Of a DNA stretch of 10,288 nt, positions 1 to 7,600 are shown one piece after another. This DNA is from Candidatus Competibacteraceae bacterium (GTDB lineage Bacteria; Pseudomonadota; Gammaproteobacteria; Competibacterales; Competibacteraceae), in contig JAGRHM010000474.1 in the NCBI GenBank assembly GCA_020445005.1, forward strand, positions 1 through 10,288. The letters are read 5' to 3'. The notes beneath the pieces were generated by a model that ran no database searches, was not told the DNA's origin, and saw only the letters and a list, made by a program, of their open reading frames with translations. Each line of letters opens with the position of its first letter. Position 1 is the stretch's first letter. The translations under genes were made by a program, and so were the position numbers.

Positions 1-1
1 C

Positions 2-922
<921 letters not shown>

Positions 923-923
923 G

Positions 924-955
924 AACTTAAAACTTAAAACTTAAAACTTAAAACT
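924..955 (+). repeat. Heptamer tandem repeat between obgE and proB
   Basis: The gap between the obgE stop and the proB ATG is almost entirely four exact copies of AACTTAA plus a partial fifth (AACT). It ends 2 bases before the ATG. It fills the place where a Shine-Dalgarno sequence would be expected, and none is present. The unit is not a multiple of three and carries TAA in each copy, so read-through from obgE would stop in any frame. Whether the repeat affects proB translation is unknown. Confidence 0.9.
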
Positions 956-957
956 CG

Positions 958-2088
958 ATGTTCAATAAAACACGCGGGCAATTGGGCGCAGCTCATCGCT
1001 GGGTGGTTAAAATCGGCAGCGCGATGATTACCAACGAAGGGCAGGGGCTGGACAATTTTTCTATCGACGCCTGGGTGGCGCAGATGGCGGATTTGCATCG
1101 GTCCGGTCGGGAATTGTTGTTGGTTACCTCCGGCGCGGTCGCTGAGGGGATGCGACGCTTGGGGTGGCCACAGCGCCCTACCGGTTTGGCGGAGTTGCAG
1201 GCGGCGGCGGCAGTCGGACAAATGGGCTTGGTGCAGGCTTGGGAATCGGCTTTTCAACGGCATGGCATTCGCACCGCACAAATCCTGCTGACCCACGAGG
1301 ATGCTTCTGACCGGCAACGCTATCTGAATATTCGCAATACCCTGCGCACCCTACTGCGCTTGCGGGTAGTGCCAGTGATCAATGAAAACGATACGGTGGC
1401 TTTCGAGGAAATCCGTTTTGGCGACAATGACACTTTGGGCGCATTGGTGGCGAATCTGGTTGAAGCCGAGTTGTATGTGATCCTGACGGATCAGCAGGGA
1501 CTGTATGACAAGAACCCGCGTCAGTTTGCCGATGCCTGCTTAATCAGCGAGGGCCGGGCCGGCGATTCGGCTTTGGAAAGCGTGGCGCGTGGCGGCGCGG
1601 GCGGTCTGGGCAGTGGTGGCATGCTGACCAAGCTGCAAGCAGCGGCTAAGGCCGCTCGTTCTGGGGCGTTCACTTTGCTGGCCTGGGGCCGGGAAGCGGA
1701 TGTGCTGCGGCGCGTCGCAGTGGGCGAGGCGCTGGGAACCTTATTGCGACCGAGCCAGAGTCCGGTGGCGGCGCGCAAGCAATGGCTGGCCGTGCAATTA
1801 CAGGTCCGAGGCCGCTTGCATCTGGATACTGGAGCCGTGCAGGCGTTGCGTACTGCGGGTAAAAGCTTGCTGCCGGTGGGCGTTACCGCGATTGAGGGTC
1901 ATTTCGAGCGCGGCGATCTGGTGGCCTGTCTCGATCCAACCGGCGTTGAAGTAGCGCGTGGTCTGGTGAACTGCGATACCGAACGAGCGCTGTTACTGAT
2001 CGGTAAGACTACCCGCCGGATTCAGGAGTTACTGGGCGCAATTGACGATCCGGAACTGATTCACCGGGATAATCTGGTGGTGGTTTAA
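958..2088 (+). CDS. proB: Glutamate 5-kinase
   Basis: Cytoplasmic enzyme that phosphorylates L-glutamate with ATP to gamma-glutamyl phosphate, the first step of proline synthesis, usually feedback-inhibited by proline. The 376-residue length fits full-length bacterial enzymes. The amino-acid-kinase domain shows [10 protein letters not shown] (15-24), the substrate loop TSGAV (57-61), NENDTV (142-147) followed by FGDNDTLGA (154-162), and the glycine-rich [11 protein letters not shown] (215-225) near the nucleotide site. A C-terminal PUA domain follows from about residue 275 to 360. The ATG at 958 is the natural start because VVKIG must lie near the N-terminus. It has no Shine-Dalgarno sequence, only the AT-rich heptamer repeat, so translation may depend on coupling to obgE. 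proA is not in the window. Confidence 0.97.
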   Translation: MFNKTRGQLGAAHRWVVKIGSAMITNEGQGLDNFSIDAWVAQMADLHRSGRELLLVTSGAVAEGMRRLGWPQRPTGLAELQAAAAVGQMGLVQAWESAFQRHGIRTAQILLTHEDASDRQRYLNIRNTLRTLLRLRVVPVINENDTVAFEEIRFGDNDTLGALVANLVEAELYVILTDQQGLYDKNPRQFADACLISEGRAGDSALESVARGGAGGLGSGGMLTKLQAAAKAARSGAFTLLAWGREADVLRRVAVGEALGTLLRPSQSPVAARKQWLAVQLQVRGRLHLDTGAVQALRTAGKSLLPVGVTAIEGHFERGDLVACLDPTGVEVARGLVNCDTERALLLIGKTTRRIQELLGAIDDPELIHRDNLVVV

Positions 2089-2096
2089 ACGCCTAA

Positions 2097-2111
2097 CAGT
2101 TGTTTCAACTG
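2097..2111. terminator. Short hairpin between convergent proB and phasin
   Basis: CAGTTG and CAACTG form a perfect 6-bp stem with a TTT loop between the two convergent stop codons, overlapping the phasin stop. The position suits a bidirectional terminator, but the stem is short, not GC-rich, and no T-tract follows on either strand. The call is weak. Confidence 0.25.
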
Positions 2112-2611
2112 GATCTTGACGTCCCCGACGATGAAATGCCTTGAATATCCGTTGTGGATTCGCCAACCTTGGCGAGCGTTTTTTTTCCATCCTTGGCTTC
2201 CGATTCCGCTGCCTGGGTCAATTCCTGGATGTTTTGATTAAGCTGTTCGACTTGCTGGAACAATTGCTGAATATCCTGCCGGGTGGGTACCCCTAACTGG
2301 CTCAGGGCGCGCGCGGTGCGGGCCTGGAAGACTGCTTCCAGCTTGCCCCAGTTGCCCGCAGTCTTGCTGCGAATCGCCTCGACGGCGTCCTGCGTTGCTT
2401 CAATGCTTTCTTTCAATTGCGCAGTTTTGGCGTGGATGGCCTTTTTCGTTTGGGAATCGATTGCTTGGCCTGCCTGAACGAGCGTATCGAAAACCTTGCT
2501 GCCTTCGTTCTGCGCCCTTGTGAATGCGCCCAGCCCTGCCAGCCAGATTTGACGGGCGAAATCCTGAACATTGCGAGTCGGTTGATTATCTTCGGGTAAA
2601 TCGGTTTTCAT
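2105..2611 (-). CDS. Phasin-family polyhydroxyalkanoate granule-associated protein
   Basis: Small amphipathic protein of the kind that coats intracellular PHA granules and influences their size and number. The 168-residue product shows the layout of the PhaI/PhaF-type granule-associated family (TIGR01837-like). An N-terminal conserved block ARQIWLAGLGAF (19-30) is followed by a long charged and Gln/Ala-rich helical region, then LGVPTRQDIQQL (106-117) leading into a coiled-coil-like stretch QQVEQLNQNIQEL (119-131). The tail is short and Ser-rich, without the Lys/Ala-rich DNA-binding tail of PhaF. I chose the ATG at 2611 because AGGGG lies 10 bases upstream. A longer frame starts at 2650 but has no ribosome site. 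It converges on proB. No PHA synthase is in the window, so the role rests on family resemblance. Confidence 0.85.
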   Translation of the reverse strand: MKTDLPEDNQPTRNVQDFARQIWLAGLGAFTRAQNEGSKVFDTLVQAGQAIDSQTKKAIHAKTAQLKESIEATQDAVEAIRSKTAGNWGKLEAVFQARTARALSQLGVPTRQDIQQLFQQVEQLNQNIQELTQAAESEAKDGKKTLAKVGESTTDIQGISSSGTSRSS

Positions 2612-2728
2612 GATGCGCTGTCCCCTGTACTCGTTTTCAAAGTTGAACATTAACAGACGCAGTTAGAGTTTGCATACTAAACGAACCCGAGTTTTGGCTA
2701 TTATTATTCGCAAGTCAACAGCTTAAGT
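2612..2728. other. Upstream region of phasin gene
   Basis: This stretch lies between the phasin start and the toxin-antitoxin remnant and should hold the phasin promoter on the minus strand. Beyond the AGGGG ribosome site (2622-2626) I see no convincing pair of promoter boxes. A TTGACT-like hexamer on the minus strand near 2714-2719 has no matching -10 box at normal spacing. Confidence 0.3.
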
Positions 2729-2875
2729 TCATTTTTGGACAGATTTAGCGAGGACATCTACTAACCGCACGAGCTAGCCGGGTTTGCGCAGCAGATCCAG
2801 CGCATCGGCATAGGCTAGAGTGATCAACGGCCCGGCGTCGGGCAACACGACCGGTGTTGGGGAGGCGAGCAACAC
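2729..2875 (-). pseudogene. PIN-domain toxin remnant
   Basis: Read on the minus strand, the frame from the GTG at 2875 contains VVLPDAGPLITLA followed by ADALDLL. This is the typical first strand and helix of a PIN-domain ribonuclease, including the first metal-binding Asp. An in-frame TAG at 2774-2776 interrupts it after KPG. The same frame then continues with LVRLVDVLAKSV, which plausibly continues the PIN fold, until a TGA at 2729-2731. PIN toxins usually have about 130-150 residues and three or four conserved acidic residues, so most of the domain is gone and it cannot be an active nuclease. It directly follows a putative antitoxin tail. The assignment rests on a short motif and is moderate. 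Confidence 0.5.
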
Positions 2876-2878
2876 CGT

Positions 2879-2965
2879 TCAGCCCGTCAGCGCATTCAGT
2901 TCATCGACCATGCGCTGCGTCGTCGTCTCGGGCAGGCGGGACAGAGGCAGACGCGCCTGGACCAT
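2879..2965 (-). pseudogene. Antitoxin C-terminal fragment upstream of PIN remnant
   Basis: A 28-residue minus-strand frame begins MVQARLPLSRLPE and ends VDELNALTG before a TGA. It ends just upstream of the PIN remnant, the usual position for the antitoxin of a type II toxin-antitoxin pair. The DNA just upstream changes abruptly to AT-rich sequence, suggesting the N-terminal DNA-binding part was lost at a breakpoint near 2965. The sequence alone does not show an antitoxin family. The call depends mostly on the neighbouring PIN motif. Confidence 0.35.
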
Positions 2966-2998
2966 CAATAATAAAGTAACTACCTACTTCTACTTTGT

Positions 2999-3043
2999 CA
3001 GATTTATGTTTTTGATTTATATTTATAAAATAAGCATAATCTG
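2999..3043. repeat. Imperfect AT-rich inverted repeat
   Basis: CAGATTTATG (2999-3008) is mirrored by CATAATCTG (3035-3043) with one base missing. An inner palindrome, TTTATA/TATAAA with a TT centre (3016-3029), lies between them. GATTTAT also occurs twice as a direct repeat (3001-3007 and 3014-3020). The patch is much richer in A/T than the rest of the window and sits just before the transposase remnant. It may be an element end, a promoter region or debris. Confidence 0.55.
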
Positions 3044-3118
3044 ATTTTGATCACAAGGCAAGGTGGATGAGGTAACCCGATAGAGAGGCTTCTCCAGAGG
3101 CAGTAAAAAAACGCAACC

Positions 3119-3509
3119 GTGGGAACGGAGAAGGGCGGCTTGCGGGCCGGGATGGGTCGGCGATTCCTGGCCTTTTGTGGTCGGTTTGGGGGTCATTTCC
3201 GCCAACGGACGCGGACCGTTGAGACGGCCGCGCAGCAGTATGTGCAAGGGTTGATCCAGGCCGAGACCAAGAACATGGAGCGGATGGAAGAGGTGGTGCC
3301 GGACGCAGATCATCAAGTGTTGCAGCACATTGCTGAGTGAGTCGGCGTGGTCTGAGCGGGCGGTTCTCGACCACATTGCCCAAGAGGCCAGCCAGCGGTT
3401 GGGGCATGATGAAGACACCTCGTTAACGATTGATGAGAGCGGCGTTCCGAAGAAAGGCCGCCATTCGGTCGGCGTGGCTCGGCAGTGGTGTGGCCAAATC
3501 GGTACCTGA
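3119..3509 (+). pseudogene. DDE transposase N-terminal remnant, IS701-like, frameshifted
   Basis: The GTG frame at 3119 encodes RFLAFCGRFGGHFRQRTRT, then QQYVQGLIQAETKNMERM and VVPDADHQVLQHI, a pattern of IS701-group transposases (DDE superfamily endonuclease type). It hits TGA at 3338-3340. Skipping one base at about 3329 restores the family sequence LLSESAWSERAVLDHIAQEA, then TIDESGVPKKG with the first catalytic Asp, and HSVGVARQWCGQIG. A stop at 3507-3509 follows exactly where the sequence switches to another element. The gene has therefore lost its C-terminal half, with the other catalytic residues, and carries a one-base insertion. It is dead as a transposase. The element's left terminal repeat is not obvious. 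Confidence 0.75.
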
Positions 3510-3971
3510 TTAGCAAGATTTTTCAGCCTGTCGAAGCCAACGGGTGGGTCGCGGTCCGATGGCGATAGCGGCGACGAGCAGGTGGGCAGGAAGGGTGTCG
3601 AGGTGAAAGCGCCGGTTAACCCGGTAGGCAAAGGCGGCCAGGTAGCGCGTGCCGTATTTGGCGAAATTAAACGCATGGTCGACGCCACTGAAGCGGGTTT
3701 TGAGGTTACCCAGGATCGTATGGGGCCAACCGAACTCCGGCGCCTGGTGGGGTTTGCGCAGGCCGACGATAATGGCTTGGTGGTCACACCCGGCGGCGGT
3801 TACCCCGGTAAAGCCGCCGAACCCATCGGAGAGGACTGGGCTGCCAGGGGCCAAGGCGGCTTTGGCCCAGTCGGACAGGGCAGCGCAAGTCAATCCCGGA
3901 ACGGGGATCACTTTGGCGTAGAGGGGAGGTCCCTCAGCATTCAGGGAAACCGCCGCAACAAAAGGCACCTT
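3510..3971 (-). mobile_element. IS1595/ISXO2-like element remnant
   Basis: This is the part of the chimeric frame derived from an insertion sequence. It keeps the natural transposase C-terminus (RWLRQAEKSC) and stop codon, but sequence immediately beyond the stop belongs to another transposase remnant, so the terminal repeat on that side is lost. The other end is lost where it joins the ATPase sequence. No target-site duplication can be recognised. Confidence 0.65.
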
Positions 3972-4400
3972 ATTTGTAGCTGTTATAAAAGGTGCGCATC
4001 CCGGGGCAATTTCAATATTGCGCCAACCGTATTCGGCGGCGCAGGCCTTGATCGTGAGGTTGATATGCCGATGCAACGCCATTTCGAGGTCTTTGACCTC
4101 CCTTTGGGCCTTGACCAATGAGAAATCCCACGTCATCACAAAGTACCGATTGTGCAACAGGGTGGGGTTCTGGCCAATGGCTAAGTGACCAAAGAGAGTC
4201 TCGAATTGATCCGCCCGGTTCACATCGTAGTAGTGCTCCAGCATCGACAGCAGCAGGCTTTTCCCAAACCGGCGCGGGCGGATGAAAACTAACTGATCAC
4301 CTGTCGCTTCGAGTAGCGGAATGCGGTCGGTACGATCCTGGTAGAAGTAACTGCTTTGAATTATTTTGCTGAAATCGCTCAGGCCATAGGGGAATTTCAT
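3510..4400 (-). CDS. In-frame chimera: AAA-ATPase-like N-terminus fused to IS1595-type transposase C-terminus
   Basis: A 296-residue open frame made of two unrelated parts. Residues 1 to about 140 match the start of AAA-ATPase-like proteins (PF09820 type, often paired with a C-terminal DUF1703 nuclease-like domain): MKFPYGLSDF, YFYQDRTDRIPLLE, the P-loop region RPRRFGKSLLLSML (41-54), HLAIGQNP and WDFS (91-94). From about 144 (KVPFVAAVSLN) to the end it matches the C-terminal half of IS1595/ISXO2-like transposases: PLYAKVIPV, LSDWA, VLSDGFGGF with a catalytic Asp at 192, NLKTRFSG and HAFNFAKYGTRYLAAFAYRVNRRF-like tail. The transposase zinc ribbon and first catalytic Asp are missing, as is the ATPase C-terminal half. 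ATG 4400 is chosen because AGGAG lies 7 bases upstream and the family begins MKFPYG. The ATG at 4406 lies 1 base from that site. Probably a pseudogene-like fusion, although nothing blocks its translation. Confidence 0.75.
   Translation of the reverse strand: MKFPYGLSDFSKIIQSSYFYQDRTDRIPLLEATGDQLVFIRPRRFGKSLLLSMLEHYYDVNRADQFETLFGHLAIGQNPTLLHNRYFVMTWDFSLVKAQREVKDLEMALHRHINLTIKACAAEYGWRNIEIAPGCAPFITATNKVPFVAAVSLNAEGPPLYAKVIPVPGLTCAALSDWAKAALAPGSPVLSDGFGGFTGVTAAGCDHQAIIVGLRKPHQAPEFGWPHTILGNLKTRFSGVDHAFNFAKYGTRYLAAFAYRVNRRFHLDTLPAHLLVAAIAIGPRPTRWLRQAEKSC
3960..3995. repeat. Short repeats at ATPase/transposase junction
   Basis: AAAAGGCAC (3960-3968) and AAAAGGTGC (3987-3995) are near-identical direct repeats 27 bp apart. 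GCACCTT (3965-3971) and AAGGTGC (3989-3995) form a perfect 7-bp inverted repeat with a 17-nt spacer. They frame the point where the chimeric protein changes from ATPase-like to transposase-like sequence and may mark the recombination joint. Confidence 0.45.
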
Positions 4401-4407
4401 GACCATG

Positions 4408-4412
4408 CTCCT
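4408..4412 (-). promoter_or_regulatory. Ribosome binding site of chimeric ORF
   Basis: AGGAG on the minus strand lies 7 bases before the ATG at 4400 but only 1 base before the ATG at 4406. It therefore selects the internal ATG, giving the family-typical MKFPYG start. Confidence 0.65.
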
Positions 4413-4676
4413 AATGGATCGGGGATTTTCAGCAATTATACCGCTCTTGATGTTAGAGACCGGGTGTCATGCGCACAGAATTTGTGCATTACCATTGCTT
4501 ATAAGTGGTTACTGAGCTAGCTTTTTATCAAGTTCGCAGCGAATCGGTCGATATTAAATCTTGCGCCCTCTGGATTGGGGTAACGGCAGCCGGCCCGATC
4601 GGGTTCTCTACCTTATCTCCGGACAGGCTTTATAAACCCACCCTTGAAACCTAAAAGTCGAACATCGCGTAAATTT
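4413..4676. other. Divergent intergenic region before the adhesin gene
   Basis: This gap separates the chimeric minus-strand gene from the plus-strand surface-protein gene, so it should hold promoters for both. I see a small dyad at 4473-4487, a CCCGATCGGG palindrome at 4594-4603, and AT-rich boxes such as TTTATAAA near 4629-4636. There is no convincing -35/-10 pair, and I found no coding sequence or RNA gene in it. Confidence 0.4.
4473..4487. promoter_or_regulatory. Operator-like dyad
   Basis: GCACAGAATTTGTGC is a near-perfect 15-bp palindrome with arms GCACA/TGTGC. It lies in the divergent intergenic region, about 70 bp upstream of the chimeric ORF and 200 bp upstream of the adhesin start. 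A transcription-factor site is possible, but a single short dyad can arise by chance. Confidence 0.2.
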
Positions 4677-4682
4677 AGAGAG
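4677..4682 (+). promoter_or_regulatory. Weak ribosome binding site fixing the adhesin GTG start
   Basis: AGAGAG lies 7 bases before the GTG at 4690. The frame is closed upstream by a TGA at 4645-4647 and has no ATG between that stop and 4690, so the GTG start is favoured. Confidence 0.5.
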
Positions 4683-4689
4683 CCATTCC

Positions 4690-7600
4690 GTGAAGCCCTT
4701 TGCCCCCTCCCCATTACTATCCATCTTGTTGATATTGCTTGCCTGGGGCAACATCGCTCCCTCGTCGGAAGGCAGCGTGACGCTGGCCGACGCGCGCCAT
4801 GAAGTGGTCTTTATCGATACTGGTGTGGCTGATTGGCGAATCCTGGCCAACGGCGTTCGGCCCGGCGTCGAGGTGGTGCTGCTGGATGCGAACGGCGATG
4901 GTCTGGCGCAGATGGCGGCGTGGGTGCAGAAGCATTCCGGATACAATGCCATACACATCGTTAGCCACAGCAACCAAGGCGCCATCGAACTTGGCAGTCT
5001 GACCCTCGATCTGGCGGCGACCATGGAGCGCAGCGCGGATCTGGCGTCTCTGGGGTCCTCGCTGACGGCTGACGGCGACCTCCTGATCTATGGCTGCCAG
5101 GTCGCGGACGGCGCCGGAGGCGCACTGATTTCCGCCCTGGCCGACGCGACCGGAGCCGATGTCGCGGCCTCGCTAGACGCGACCGGCGGCTCGGTCGTGG
5201 AAGGCAACTGGACGCTGGAACTAGCCACGGGGACGATCGAAGCCGCCCTGCCGTTCGATACGGCCGTGGCCGACCAGTATGACCATTTGCTGGACGCACC
5301 CCTGAAGGACACGATCATGACCTTCGGGACTTCCAGCAAGCCGATCCTGACTAAGCTCGTCGTCGATGCGACGACCGATGAGCTCTACGCCGACGGATCG
5401 GCCCACAAAACCCCATCCGGGCTCTATCTTACGACCGATACTGATGACACCAACGGGGTTGTGATCAATTACAACGCAAACAATCCGAGTTCATCAAAGC
5501 TCAGCGGCAGCGGAGATGCGGCACTGTTCGTTGGATCGACCAAATATGCAACGTTATCGTCCGTAACATTCAACAGTGTTGATGGTACGGCGTTCAAGTT
5601 GGTGTCGTTCGACTTCGGGTTTTATCTGTCCAGCACCGGCACATCCAAGGTGAATGTCACCTTCACGGCAATCGACGGCGCCACCGTAGGCGGCTCGGTG
5701 ACGATGAACCTGCAGGAGCGGACCGCCAATCCCATCGATCTGAGCACCAATACCAATTTCCAGCATATCACCGCCTTCAAGGTCAGCTTTGATACCCCGG
5801 TCGTGCGCACCGAATACGATAATATGTTGCTGACGAATGCCGTCGCCAGCAACGTGGCGCCGACCTTCTCGGGTACCGATGCTTCGACCACGACGGTAAC
5901 GGTTAATGCAGATTCGGACGGCAACAACTTTGCCGGCCTGGTCACCGTGAGCGACACCGACAGCGGCCAGACCTTGACCTGGAGCCAGGACCTGGCGCCT
6001 AGCCACGGCACGATCAGCCTGAATTCCGGCGCCCTCACCGCGAGTACGGGCGGCGCCAGCCTGCTTCCCGCCGACGCCCTGACCTATACCCCGAATGCCG
6101 GTTATGCCGGCACCGACACCTTCCGGATCAAGGTCAGCGACGGCACGTCCCAGATCACCAAGACGATCACGGTGACCGTCACGCCAGGGGCGCCATCCAC
6201 GCCCGATCTGTTGGCAGCTTCCGACACCGGCAGCAGCAACACGGACAACGTCACCAACGCCAGCTATCTCAGGTTCGGCGGTACCGGGGCGGCCCATGGT
6301 ACCGGCAGCACCGACGGCAGCGACGTGATCGTCTTCGTCGACGTGAACGCCAACGGTGCCTTCGACAGCGGCGACAACTTCACCACGATCGCCGCCGACA
6401 CCAGCGGCAATTGGAGCGACAGCGGCAGCGGCGTCGACGTGAGCAGCCTCGTCAACGGTACCTACAACGTCTATGCTTTCGACCGTTCGGTGATCGGTAG
6501 CGTGACGGGACCGCTGAGCAACGCCTTGTCGATCACCATCGACCGGACCGCGCCTGCCTTCGACGTGGCGCCGGCCACCGGCAGTGTCACCACCAGCGGC
6601 TTTACTCCCTCCGCGAGCCTGGACGAGGCCGGGACCATTTACTACGTCGTGGTAGCCGACAACGCGACGGCACCGACGGTGACGCAGGTAAAGGCGGGCC
6701 AGGATTCAACAGGCAACGCAGCATTGACCTCCGGCAGCTCGTCGGCCACCACGGGCAACTTCGACAGCAGTTTCAACGCCATCATAACGTTGAGCGCCAG
6801 CACCGCCTACGACGTCTACTTCGTCGCCACCGACAGCGCCGGCAACGACCAAACCGGGGTTGCTAAAGTGGACGTGACAACGGGGACTGCCAACACTGCC
6901 CCCACTCTCGGTGGTATCTTCACCACTAACGGTACGGTCAACGACAATGCGACGACGATGCCGTTCAGCCAAGTGACGGTGTCGGACGCGAATTCAGGCG
7001 ACAATGTCAGCGTCCATATCACCTTCACAGGCGCTAACGGTACACTGTCGGGAACCGGGCTGACTCCGAACGGCTCGGGGAATTACACCCTCAATGCAAC
7101 CGATCCCGCGACGGTGACGTCCCGATTGCAGGCGTTGGTGTTCACCCCAACTGCCAACCAGGTCGCACCGGGCAACACGGTACAGACCACCTTCACCTTG
7201 ACCCCCAACGACGGCACGACCGATGGAGCCGCTGACAGCACCACGGTCATCACCGCCACCTCGATCAACGACGCGCCGGTGATCACCTCCGCCAACACGG
7301 CGTCGGTCAGCACCTTCGACGGCGCTAATGTCCCCGTGATCACGGTGATATCGACGGATGCCGATAACGACACGCCCAGCTACAGCATCGTCAGCGTCAA
7401 CAGCGCTACCAGCGGCAGCCCCTACACGCTGTTCGCGATCGACAGCTCGACAGGCGTGCTCACCGCCGTGAACGCGGCAAACCTGACAGACAGTGCCTAC
7501 ACTATCGTCGTCCGGGCGAGCGACGGTAACAGCGGCGGCGATACCGATCAGACCATCACGGTGTCGGTCATTGACGCGCTGGTCGTCGACGTGACGGCTA

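Noticed and set aside
2820..3044. Plus-strand frame of 74 codons
   Set aside because: It overlaps the toxin-antitoxin remnant on the other strand and runs into AT-rich DNA. It has no family motif and no ribosome site.
3023..3787. Minus-strand frame of 254 codons over the IS remnants
   Set aside because: The plus strand holds the IS701-like sequence and a different minus frame holds the IS1595-like sequence. This frame is Pro/Ser/Arg-rich noise.
3582..4121. Plus-strand frame of 179 codons opposite the chimeric gene
   Set aside because: The minus strand carries recognisable ATPase and transposase motifs here. The plus frame has none.
4594..4603. CCCGATCGGG palindrome in the intergenic region
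   Set aside because: A 10-bp perfect palindrome in GC-rich DNA is expected by chance, and it has no T-tract or promoter context.
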